A DNA stretch of 5,010 nucleotides from positions 1 to 5,010 of the forward strand of contig JAFAPG010000332.1 in the NCBI GenBank assembly GCA_019247235.1, read 5' to 3'. The stretch is from Acidobacteriota bacterium. Its GTDB lineage: Bacteria; Acidobacteriota; Terriglobia; Terriglobales; Acidobacteriaceae. The position numbers were made by a program, and so were the translations under genes. This document shows, piece after piece, positions 1-4,955 of this stretch; the stretch's first letter is position 1; every line of letters begins with the position of its first letter. The notes under the pieces are model-generated. The model was not told the origin of the DNA and made no database searches. It was given only the letters and a program-made list of their open reading frames with translations.

Positions 1-31
1 CGGTGGAGGTCTGGGGTCTTCGGAGAACGTG

Positions 32-556
32 ATGCGAAGCTTGACCGGAATGTTGGTGTTGCTCTGGTCGATTGCCGCTGACGCGGCTGAGGGGGGGCAG
101 CCGCTGAATGTCAAAGTGGGTTTGTGGGAAACCACGATGACGGTGACCACGAGCGGAGCCATGCCGGTTCCTGCCGAGCTCATGGCCAGACTGACGCCCG
201 CGCAACGCGCCAAAGTGGAAGAGCAAATGAGGTTGAGCGGCGAGAAAACTCGGACCTCAACTCACAAGACCTGCTTGAGCAAACAGGATTTGGAGAAAGG
301 GCCAAACTTTGGGCAGGAGGGCAACCAATGTAGCCAACTCGTAGTCAACTCGAGCAGCCGCCGGCTGGTGATGCGTTTTAGTTGCCAGCGCGGGGAAACG
401 AACGCCACTGGCAAGATCACGGTTGAGGCGCTCTCGCCACGAAGCGTTAAAGGGGCGGCTCAGAGCAACATCAATAGCGGCGGTCACACCAGGACTACTA
501 GGTCGACGTTCACGTCTAAGTGGATCGCAGCGGGATGCAGGCAGTCGCGCGAGTAG
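32..556 (+). CDS. DUF3617 family exported protein
   Basis: Predicted protein of 174 residues. The N-terminus looks like a signal peptide: a short Arg-containing start, a hydrophobic core at about residues 4-16, and an Ala-Asp-Ala-Ala cleavage region near residue 18, so the product should be periplasmic. The mature part begins with VGLWETTM at about 29-36, the hallmark opening of DUF3617 proteins, followed by a Pro/Gln/Arg-rich middle. Four cysteines (81, 100, 118, 169) are spaced as in that family and could form disulfides. The ending STFTSKWIAAGC also fits the family's C-terminus. I chose ATG at 32 over the overlapping GTG at 29 because GGAGAA lies at 22-27. The family's function is not established. 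It is convergent with the DinB-like gene, 38 bases away. Confidence 0.85.
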   Translation: MRSLTGMLVLLWSIAADAAEGGQPLNVKVGLWETTMTVTTSGAMPVPAELMARLTPAQRAKVEEQMRLSGEKTRTSTHKTCLSKQDLEKGPNFGQEGNQCSQLVVNSSSRRLVMRFSCQRGETNATGKITVEALSPRSVKGAAQSNINSGGHTRTTRSTFTSKWIAAGCRQSRE

Positions 557-573
557 ATCGACGGGTTGCGGGA

Positions 574-606
574 AAGGTGCGCCCCCTCGGCCGATTATCG
601 CACCTT
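574..606. terminator. Candidate shared terminator between convergent genes
   Basis: AAGGTGCG at 574-581 is perfectly repeated inverted as CGCACCTT at 599-606, with a 17-base loop containing the palindrome TCGGCCGA. It covers the gap between the convergent DUF3617 and DinB-like genes and runs into the last codons of the latter. On the minus strand the stem is followed by TTTCCC, a poor U-tract; on the plus strand there is none. The stem is certain; intrinsic termination is inferred and weak. Confidence 0.4.
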
Positions 607-1080
607 CCAGATGCCCAGCAGCCTGCGCACGTCGATAAGCTGCCCCAGGTGATGGGAGTTGTGGTTGGCAACCAGTAGGGCTTCGCGCAAAATCGTCTGC
701 CCTTCTCCCCAGGGAATTCGCGCCAACAGGTCGGTCTGGGGATCTTTGACCAGCTGCTTCATGGCCGCGAGATCCTCAGTGAAGCTCTGAATGCTCTTCT
801 CCCAGGCATCCGTCGTGGGCGGAGAGGACTGGTGGGGCCAGTATTCATCGGGCCAGGCGAGCGCTCGATATTTGGGGTTGCGGCTGTAGTCCAGAATGTC
901 CCATTGCGCGATGCGCATATGCTCGAGCAACATCCAGGCGGAGTGCGCCAAGCCGCTCGGCTTTTCCCCCCGCAGTTTGTCGGGAAAATCGGCCATCACT
1001 TGATCGAAGGGAGCGTGGGCATGGCCTCCACGGAGAACTTCGAGCACGTGCTCACGTAAACTCTCTTGCTCTTTGCTCAT
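595..1080 (-). CDS. DinB/YfiT-like metal-binding four-helix protein
   Basis: Predicted protein of 161 residues, a usual length for the DinB/YfiT-like superfamily of metal-binding four-helix bundles (the Bacillus DinB fold, unrelated to E. coli DNA polymerase IV). The expected triad of histidines is visible: His54 in LLEHMRIAQWDIL, then His140 and His144 in NHNSHHLGQL near the C-terminus, with the typical H-x3-H plus following Gln. Members include thiol-dependent S-transferases and many uncharacterised stress proteins; the substrate here cannot be told. The start is ATG at 1080, overlapping the upstream UvrC-like stop codon as ATGA. There is no good Shine-Dalgarno sequence, so translation is probably coupled. 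An in-frame extension upstream to 1248 exists but runs antiparallel over the neighbour's coding sequence and shows no family similarity. Confidence 0.85.
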   Translation of the reverse strand: MSKEQESLREHVLEVLRGGHAHAPFDQVMADFPDKLRGEKPSGLAHSAWMLLEHMRIAQWDILDYSRNPKYRALAWPDEYWPHQSSPPTTDAWEKSIQSFTEDLAAMKQLVKDPQTDLLARIPWGEGQTILREALLVANHNSHHLGQLIDVRRLLGIWKVR

Positions 1081-2297
1081 GATGGCTGAGATGGGAACTG
1101 GACCGTTTCGGTCGCAGAAAAAGATGTCGACTCGATTTTCTCTCCTCGATAAACCCGGCCAATTCCTCTGACGATCCGCCGAAAAGGCCAGACGCCGCGC
1201 TGGTCGGCGAGAAAGATCTCTCCGCTCGGCCGCGAGCGATAATACCAACGCTTAAGCAGCGCCAAATGCTCCATTCGTTCAAGAGCGGAAGTCGTTTGTC
1301 TTTCGCTCAGGCTAATAATCGCGGATTCCACTCGGGACTCCATCGACTGAGACTCGGCCGTGGCTTCAATCCGGAGCTGGAAGGGTCCGACGAAACGACC
1401 ATCATGAAAGTGAAATAGGGAAACGCAGCCCGGTTCGGCGCTAGGCTGTACGAGCAGGGCGCGCAGCAAATCAATTCGGCGGATGATTTCCGGCACCTGC
1501 GCAAATAAGGACTTGAGCTTTTCCATCTTGCCGTGCACGACGGCTGCCTCTTCGAAGGCGAGCTCCGCCGAGGCCCGGTCACGTTCATGAGAAAGTTCGC
1601 TCATCAGGGACTCTCCGCCGCTTGAAAAAAAAGCTTCGACACGAGCGACCTCTGCTTGGTACTCAGCCTCGGTACAACCCTTGAAGCAGGGGGCAAGACA
1701 CATCTTCATTTCCGAATACACACATCCAGGAAATGCGGGATCAGGACTGAGGTCATCGACGCAACGACGCATCTTAAAAAAATCCAGCGAGTCGCTGGAG
1801 AATTTCTCCGCCGCCACACGGGAAGGAAACGGCCCATAGTAGGCGTTCTTGCTTCCCGCTCGCCCAAGTCGGGTTGTGACCGAGGCACGGGGGTAAGCAT
1901 TCTCAAAGTGCAACATCACTAGTGGGGCAAAGCGAATACGTAATCGGGCAATGTAGTTGTTAGGAAACGTCTGTCGAAGCAATCGATACAGAAGCAACTG
2001 GGACTCAAGCTCAGAACCAGTCACGGTGTAGGCGATTTCCTGGACTCGATGGCGTAAATTCAGGCGTTTGGTTTGTTCCTGGGGTTCTCCCAACAGCCGC
2101 TCGATTCGGCGGCGCAGGTTTGCGGTTTTGCTAACGTAGGGATCGCCCGCTCCTCGAAGCAGGAAAACCGCAGGTCGGGCCGGGAGCTGGGTGAAGAGCT
2201 CAAGTTCTTGACCAGGGCAAAACGGGGCTGTCTGAGCGAGCACAGAAATATTGTAGTGGGAAGCAGGCAGGGCAACTTCGATCGAGAAAGAAGGCAT
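1077..2297 (-). CDS. UvrC-like protein: degenerate GIY-YIG domain, Cys cluster, UVR motif
   Basis: Predicted protein of 406 residues, resembling the N-terminal two thirds of excinuclease subunit UvrC. Visible in order: a GIY-YIG region (about 40-120) with PAVFLL and DPYVSKTANLRRRI; the YYGPFPS element (153-159); a cysteine cluster C179-x12-C192-x7-C200-x3-C204 plus C208, matching the UvrC iron-sulfur ligand spacing; a UVR motif (about 234-265, AELAFEEAAVVHGKMEKL); and a partial C-terminal region without the RNase H-like endonuclease core or helix-hairpin-helix repeats. Full UvrC is about 600 residues and Cho about 300. Compared with UvrC, the catalytic first Tyr is Phe45, the metal-binding Glu is Leu103 and the Asn is Tyr115; Tyr54 and Arg64 remain. 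It is probably not an active GIY-YIG nuclease, but may still bind UvrB or DNA. Its stop overlaps the DinB-like start. Confidence 0.85.
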   Translation of the reverse strand: MPSFSIEVALPASHYNISVLAQTAPFCPGQELELFTQLPARPAVFLLRGAGDPYVSKTANLRRRIERLLGEPQEQTKRLNLRHRVQEIAYTVTGSELESQLLLYRLLRQTFPNNYIARLRIRFAPLVMLHFENAYPRASVTTRLGRAGSKNAYYGPFPSRVAAEKFSSDSLDFFKMRRCVDDLSPDPAFPGCVYSEMKMCLAPCFKGCTEAEYQAEVARVEAFFSSGGESLMSELSHERDRASAELAFEEAAVVHGKMEKLKSLFAQVPEIIRRIDLLRALLVQPSAEPGCVSLFHFHDGRFVGPFQLRIEATAESQSMESRVESAIISLSERQTTSALERMEHLALLKRWYYRSRPSGEIFLADQRGVWPFRRIVRGIGRVYRGEKIESTSFSATETVQFPSQPS

Positions 2298-2451
2298 TCT
2301 CGAGCTGGCGCGCGATTCGCCGGCCGGTCACGAGCCCGGTCCTGTTCAGGTTCCCTTTAGGGTTACGTTGGGGGGGAGGGCAGTCCCAGAAGCGGTCCTG
2401 AGCAAGTGGCCCGCGCAAACCCGGCTAGACGCGCGCCAGGTGCGAGCTGGT
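2298..2451. other. Intergenic region upstream of the UvrC-like gene
   Basis: No gene seen. It must hold the leader and any promoter of the UvrC-like gene, but I find no convincing -35/-10 pair and no clear Shine-Dalgarno sequence before its ATG at 2297. It contains a GGGGGGG run near 2370, the small dyad CCTGTTCAGG at 2341-2350, and the inverted repeat at 2425-2455. Confidence 0.5.
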
Positions 2452-2455
2452 CTAG
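2425..2455 (-). terminator. Weak stem-loop at the end of the 79-residue protein gene
   Basis: CTAGAC at 2425-2430 and GTCTAG at 2450-2455 are a perfect 6-bp inverted repeat, overlapping the TAG stop of the minus-strand gene. A short nested CCAG/CTGG pairing is also possible. There is no U-tract after the stem, so a terminator role is only a guess. Confidence 0.25.
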
Positions 2456-2691
2456 TCTTTATCGTATTGCAGGCATTGTTCTAACTGGCGGTGAGCTTGA
2501 TCGATGGCCTCGATAGCTTCCGCCCGATGTCCACCAAAATCGTGCGCCGCATGCTGCAGGTGGTCCTTTGCTGCCTCAAGCGCGTGAATGGCGGCGCGTA
2601 TTTGAGGATGGCGCTCGGCCGCGGGAGTAGCCGGCGACATCGCCAATAACAGAGCAAAAACGCTGAACAGAGTTATCAATTTCGATTTCAT
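2452..2691 (-). CDS. Small exported His-rich helical protein
   Basis: Predicted protein of 79 residues with a clear signal peptide: Lys2 and Lys4, a hydrophobic core at 5-18, and cleavage likely after Ala25 in TPAA. The mature part of about 54 residues is Ala-, Glu- and His-rich and should form two amphipathic helices separated by DFGGHR (51-56). It has seven histidines (28, 36, 44, 47, 50, 55, 67) and one Cys (73). HPQIRAAIHALEAAKDHL and HAAHDFGGHRAEAI resemble short uncharacterised secreted proteins I associate with Acidobacteriota and Planctomycetes; no function is known to me. The start at 2691 is well supported by AAGGAGG at 2696-2702. It lies 154 bases upstream of the UvrC-like gene on the same strand, so co-transcription is possible but not shown. 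Metal binding is suggested only by composition. Confidence 0.8.
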   Translation of the reverse strand: MKSKLITLFSVFALLLAMSPATPAAERHPQIRAAIHALEAAKDHLQHAAHDFGGHRAEAIEAIDQAHRQLEQCLQYDKD

Positions 2692-2695
2692 GCTT

Positions 2696-2702
2696 CCTCC
2701 TT
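2696..2702 (-). promoter_or_regulatory. Strong Shine-Dalgarno sequence of the 79-residue protein gene
   Basis: Read on the minus strand this is AAGGAGG, four bases before the ATG at 2691. It fixes the start codon and is, with those at 3994 and 4404, among the strongest ribosome binding sites in the window. Confidence 0.8.
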
Positions 2703-2872
2703 GAGCACTGACAATTAGAGTCGATCGACACTCACATATTGAAAGTTAGGCTAACCAAGCGTCTGGCCGCCGACAAGTTGTGAATAAGGTTACCGGGTGG
2801 CATTAACATTCGAAAGTATCGAGACATCCTCCCGCATAGACCGAGTGGGCGCCCGACTCTGGCCGGGTGAGC

Positions 2873-2899
2873 GTATGGCCTGCTGAACCGCTGCCATAC
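2873..2899. repeat. 7-bp perfect inverted repeat
   Basis: GTATGGC at 2873-2879 and GCCATAC at 2893-2899 are separated by 13 bases. It lies about 150 bases upstream of the CxxC gene. It could be an operator or an RNA hairpin, or chance. Confidence 0.35.
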
Positions 2900-3049
2900 C
2901 ATTTTGGAACCCTTTTGCTGGCGCTCGCGATGGAATCGGAAAACCATTTTCCCAATTCGTCGAATCTACCAGTGTTGTCATGGTTGCACTCTGGGGGAGC
3001 AACACGGAGTGCCGATCGAGCGCCAAATGGGTATCGGCAGGACCTTTTT

Positions 3050-3262
3050 ATGGCGTGCAGTATTTGCCAAAATCTCGAGCACGATTACCAAGTGTGCGTT
3101 CGCGAAATCAATTCCATCCTGCAGCGAAGGTTTAGGAGCGGGGGCGAGAAACTGCGAGAGTTGTTTCGCTGGCAAGACCGTCGCGACCGAGCCGTACAAG
3201 CGCTCTACGCGCATCGAAAGACTCACGACATCAGCCCGCAAGACAGACTTAAAACCGCTTAA
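3050..3262 (+). CDS. Small CxxC-containing hypothetical protein
   Basis: Predicted soluble protein of 70 residues, opening with MACSICQNLEHDY: a CxxC pair at Cys3 and Cys6 followed by a long charged, helical segment (REINSILQRRF, GEKLRELFRWQDRRDRAVQALYAHRKTH). One more Cys is at 16. There is no signal peptide or membrane segment. I chose ATG at 3050 because AGGA at 3039-3042 lies seven bases upstream and the CxxC lies immediately after the start; the upstream in-frame extension (to 2867) looks non-coding. I do not recognise the family with certainty; similar short proteins with an N-terminal C-x2-C and a charged helix occur in Acidobacteriota. With only two close cysteines, zinc binding would need a second pair, perhaps by dimerisation. 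It stands alone between two intergenic regions. Confidence 0.65.
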   Translation: MACSICQNLEHDYQVCVREINSILQRRFRSGGEKLRELFRWQDRRDRAVQALYAHRKTHDISPQDRLKTA

Positions 3263-3584
3263 CTAGGATGCTCGACCGCTGCTAAGAATCGTCGCCTGCG
3301 AGTAGCGAACTCGACTTCTCAGCTCCGCCCAGGCGCGCTCCTCATTTCCTCGGTAGCACATTGCGGCACAGGGGCTCACCCGGCTGCCGCTCCTGCCTTC
3401 CCCCCGTTTCTTACCCGCTGATTCTTCTTCCCCTCTTCGCCCTGCTATCGTCCAGCGCGCCAGCAAATCTATGGCGATCCCATGACGGCAATTTGCTGGT
3501 GAATAACCTTCGGCTGGCATGCAGATCGTGTTCTCACGTCTGCCGAGCGAAGACAGATGGCGATTAACACTACCGATACCACTA
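3263..3584. other. Non-coding region upstream of the ArsR-VOC-SRPBCC operon
   Basis: About 320 bases without a convincing gene. An 85-codon minus-strand frame (3520-3263) has Arg/Gly/Ser-rich composition and no recognisable features. Contents: a weak hairpin CGCTGCT/AGTAGCG (3277-3307, one G-U pair) just after the CxxC gene and without a U-tract; a pyrimidine-rich tract at about 3390-3450 (purine-rich on the other strand); and the strong inverted repeat at 3460-3499. The AT-rich promoter block begins near 3581. Confidence 0.55.
3460..3499. repeat. 9-bp perfect inverted repeat with nested stem
   Basis: CCAGCAAAT at 3460-3468 is exactly inverted as ATTTGCTGG at 3491-3499, extendable by a G-U and a C-G pair to 3458/3501. 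The 22-base loop can form its own ATGG/CCAT pairing (3471-3474 with 3480-3483). No U-tract follows on either strand, so a simple intrinsic terminator is unlikely. It lies about 130 bases before the arsR start. Confidence 0.55.
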
Positions 3585-3622
3585 TATATACCTTGACACG
3601 TATATACCGTAGAGAGTATATT
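3585..3622 (+). repeat. 16-bp-periodic TATATACC blocks, candidate ArsR operator
   Basis: TATATACC occurs at 3585-3592 and again at 3601-3608, and TATATT at 3617-3622, so the block recurs at exactly 16-bp steps. The copies sit just upstream of the -35, in the spacer, and at the -10. The middle copy is within the palindrome GTATATAC (3600-3607). ArsR-family repressors usually bind dyad sites over their own promoters, so this is a plausible operator; the assignment is inference. Confidence 0.4.
3593..3622 (+). promoter_or_regulatory. Sigma70-type promoter of the arsR operon
   Basis: A perfect TTGACA (-35) at 3593-3598 is followed after 18 bases by TATATT (-10) at 3617-3622. This is the best housekeeping-type promoter in the window, and it lies in a locally AT-rich patch. 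Transcription would be expected to begin about 3628-3630, that is, at or one base from the GTG at 3629, implying a leaderless or nearly leaderless mRNA. The elements are seen directly; activity is inferred. Confidence 0.7.
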
Positions 3623-3628
3623 AAAGAA

Positions 3629-4009
3629 GTGGAATCCGTCTTCGAAGTCATCGCCGAGCCCAACCGCCGCGCGATACTCAGCCTCCTGGGCTTGTCAGAA
3701 CAGTCGGTGGGAGAGATTGAGCGTCAGCTTCGGATGCCACAGACGACCGTCTCGAAGCACCTGCGAGTACTTCGGGAGGCGGGTTTCGTGGAGTCTACGG
3801 TGGACGCACAACGCCGTCTTTACCGGCTCAAAGTTGAACCGCTGAAAGAGGTGGATGCCTGGCTGACTCAGTTCCGCCGGTTCTGGTCCGCGCATGTAGA
3901 CGCTCTCGAATGCCACCTCGACCGCATGGATCGCAGTCCAAGAAAACAAACCAAAATAGCGATAAAGAAGAAGGCACCGCCCAAACGTGATATAGGAGAA
4001 AGAAAATGA
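3629..4009 (+). CDS. ArsR-family winged-helix transcriptional repressor
   Basis: Predicted protein of 126 residues from the GTG at 3629. It begins ESVFEVIAEPNRRAILSLL, the usual N-terminus of the ArsR subgroup found beside AHSA1/SRPBCC genes. The winged helix-turn-helix covers about residues 10-70: VGEIERQL (27-34), recognition helix QTTVSKHLRVL (38-48), and wing DAQRRLYRL (59-67). A dimerisation helix with WLTQFRRFW follows, then a Lys/Arg-rich tail. There is no CxC metal site in the recognition helix, so it is not an obvious arsenic or cadmium sensor. An ATG at 3557 would add 24 residues, but that stretch contains the promoter and is unlike the family; GTG at 3629 is preferred, probably on a leaderless mRNA. 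Its stop overlaps the VOC start (ATGA), indicating coupled translation and likely autoregulation of the operon. Confidence 0.88.
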   Translation: MESVFEVIAEPNRRAILSLLGLSEQSVGEIERQLRMPQTTVSKHLRVLREAGFVESTVDAQRRLYRLKVEPLKEVDAWLTQFRRFWSAHVDALECHLDRMDRSPRKQTKIAIKKKAPPKRDIGERK

Positions 4010-4395
4010 AGATCAAACTGACCAGCTTGTACGTGGACGACCAAGACAAAGCCTTGCGTTTCTATACCGAGGTACTAGGCTTTTCCAAGAAGTCTGATTT
4101 TAGCAACGGCCCATATCGCTGGCTCACCGTGTCCTCGTCGGAGGAGCCGGATGGCACGGAGCTGCAGCTGGCGCTAAACACGAATCCAGCAGCGAAAGCC
4201 TACCAACAGGCCATCTTCCAGCAAAGCCAACCCGCGGCAATGTTCTTTACTGACGACCTCCAGGCCGACTATGAGCGGATTAAGGCTCGAGGCGCCGAGT
4301 TCACCATGCCGCCCACCGATGTCGTCGCCTCGACGGTTGCCATGCTGAAGGATACCTGTGGCAACCTTATTCAGCTCACGCAACTGAAGCGCTAG
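4006..4395 (+). CDS. VOC family (glyoxalase/bleomycin-resistance fold) protein
   Basis: Predicted cytoplasmic protein of 129 residues, a single VOC subunit made of two beta-alpha-beta-beta-beta modules. Module one: LTSLYVDDQDKALRFYTEVLGF (about 5-26), ending in GTELQLAL (50-57). Module two: AAMFFTDDLQADYERIKARG (about 77-96), ending in DTCGNLIQL (116-124). Possible metal ligands are Glu52 and Gln123; the first-strand His of glyoxalase I is absent (Thr6/Ser7), so classical glyoxalase activity is doubtful. VOC members include lyases, dioxygenases, and proteins that bind or modify antibiotics; the substrate is unknown. The start at 4006 has AGGAGA at 3994-3999, six bases upstream, and overlaps the arsR stop by four bases. 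The SRPBCC gene follows after 20 bases, so all three are one operon. Confidence 0.9.
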   Translation: MKIKLTSLYVDDQDKALRFYTEVLGFSKKSDFSNGPYRWLTVSSSEEPDGTELQLALNTNPAAKAYQQAIFQQSQPAAMFFTDDLQADYERIKARGAEFTMPPTDVVASTVAMLKDTCGNLIQLTQLKR

Positions 4396-4415
4396 GAAGA
4401 CCTGAGGAGAAGAAG

Positions 4416-4955
4416 ATGATCGCTCGCGAGCGGTATGCGCCGGGTTCGGCTAGCGGGGCGCGAATCATAAAGGAGGGAACTAACGTACAAGCTAAGTGGA
4501 CGCTTATTCTCGTCCGCAATCTCCGCCACCCGCCGGAAAAGGTTTGGCAGGCGCTGACTGATCCCGTCGAACTCCGCGAGTGGGCGCCTTTTGTGGTCGA
4601 TGCCCACATGAGTACGGCGGGGGCCACGGTAAAGCTCACCTGGGTGGGAACGCCCACTGCGATTGACACTAAGGTGATTCAAGCCGACCCTCCCAAGGTG
4701 CTTGAGTACGGAGACATCCGATGGGAGCTTGAGGACGTCGCTGGGGGTACACGCCTGACGCTCTGGCACAACATTGATCGTCGCTTCATCGCGTGGAGTG
4801 CCGCGGGTTGGCACATCGCTTTCGATGTTCTAGATCGCCTTCTCAGCGGGAGTCCCATCGGCCGCATCGCGGGCACCGACGCCATGAAGTCCGAAGGCTG
4901 GCGCCGGCTAAGAGCAGAGTACGCGGAGCAATTTGGCCTTGAATCACCGAGCTGA
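4416..4955 (+). CDS. SRPBCC / AHSA1-like START-domain protein
   Basis: Predicted protein of 179 residues with the SRPBCC (Bet v1-like) hydrophobic-cavity fold, AHSA1 type. The family signature is at about 36-59: LRHPPEKVWQALTDPVELRE then WAPF. Later come the strands IRWELEDV (101-108) and TRLTLWHNI (112-120), and a long C-terminal helix GWHIAFDVLDRLLSGSPIG (131-149) with the ending WRRLRAEYAEQFG. Such proteins bind lipids or small hydrophobic ligands and are often encoded beside ArsR regulators; the role here is unknown. The start at 4416 has a strong GAGGAG at 4404-4409, six bases upstream. The first 24 or so residues are low-complexity and unlike the family, and a second perfect ribosome binding site lies inside the gene before a GTA codon, suggesting a displaced start. 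Last gene of the arsR operon. Confidence 0.88.
   Translation: MIARERYAPGSASGARIIKEGTNVQAKWTLILVRNLRHPPEKVWQALTDPVELREWAPFVVDAHMSTAGATVKLTWVGTPTAIDTKVIQADPPKVLEYGDIRWELEDVAGGTRLTLWHNIDRRFIAWSAAGWHIAFDVLDRLLSGSPIGRIAGTDAMKSEGWRRLRAEYAEQFGLESPS
4470..4487 (+). promoter_or_regulatory. Internal Shine-Dalgarno sequence with apparently lost start codon
   Basis: AAGGAGGG at 4470-4477 is a near-perfect ribosome binding site inside the SRPBCC gene. Eight bases after its AGGAGG core, and in frame, is GTA (Val24 of the 4416-start protein), one base change from GTG. Translation from here would give a protein starting shortly before AKWTLILVRNL, where I would expect this family to begin. Confidence 0.5.

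Larger units (their letters stand above)
2692..3049. other. Divergent intergenic region
   Basis: About 360 bases between the minus-strand small secreted protein and the plus-strand CxxC protein. An open frame runs from 2867 in phase with the latter, but its residues look arbitrary and no ribosome binding site precedes it, so I treat it as non-coding. The region should carry two divergent promoters; I find no good -35/-10 pair for either. It contains small dyads: GTTAG-G-CTAAC near 2745-2755 and GTATGGC/GCCATAC at 2873-2899. Confidence 0.55.

Noticed and set aside
595..1080. Reading the DinB-like protein as DNA polymerase IV
   Set aside because: Length and the His motif match the DinB/YfiT-like superfamily, which shares only the name with E. 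coli DinB polymerase.
1077..2297. Annotating this gene as uvrC
   Set aside because: It is about 200 residues short, lacks the C-terminal endonuclease core and HhH repeats, and has altered GIY-YIG catalytic residues.
2341..2353. CCTGTTCAGG dyad with GTTC direct repeat upstream of the UvrC-like gene, reminiscent of LexA sites
   Set aside because: The spacing does not match the E. coli, Bacillus or alphaproteobacterial LexA boxes; only a half-site-like GTTCAGG is present.
2905..2919. Sigma54-like promoter TGGAAC...TTGCT
   Set aside because: The GG and GC elements are separated by 9 bases rather than the strictly required 10, and the first element deviates from TGGCAC.
2867..3049. In-frame N-terminal extension of the CxxC protein (131 residues in total)
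   Set aside because: The extension has no ribosome binding site or family-like features, while ATG at 3050 has AGGA at good spacing and directly precedes the CxxC.
3263..3520. 85-codon minus-strand open frame
   Set aside because: Arg/Gly/Ser-rich arbitrary composition, no recognised motif and no clear ribosome binding site; the frame looks like a by-product of base composition.
3557..3628. 24-residue N-terminal extension of the ArsR protein
   Set aside because: It is encoded by the AT-rich promoter block and lies outside the conserved family start at ESVFEV.
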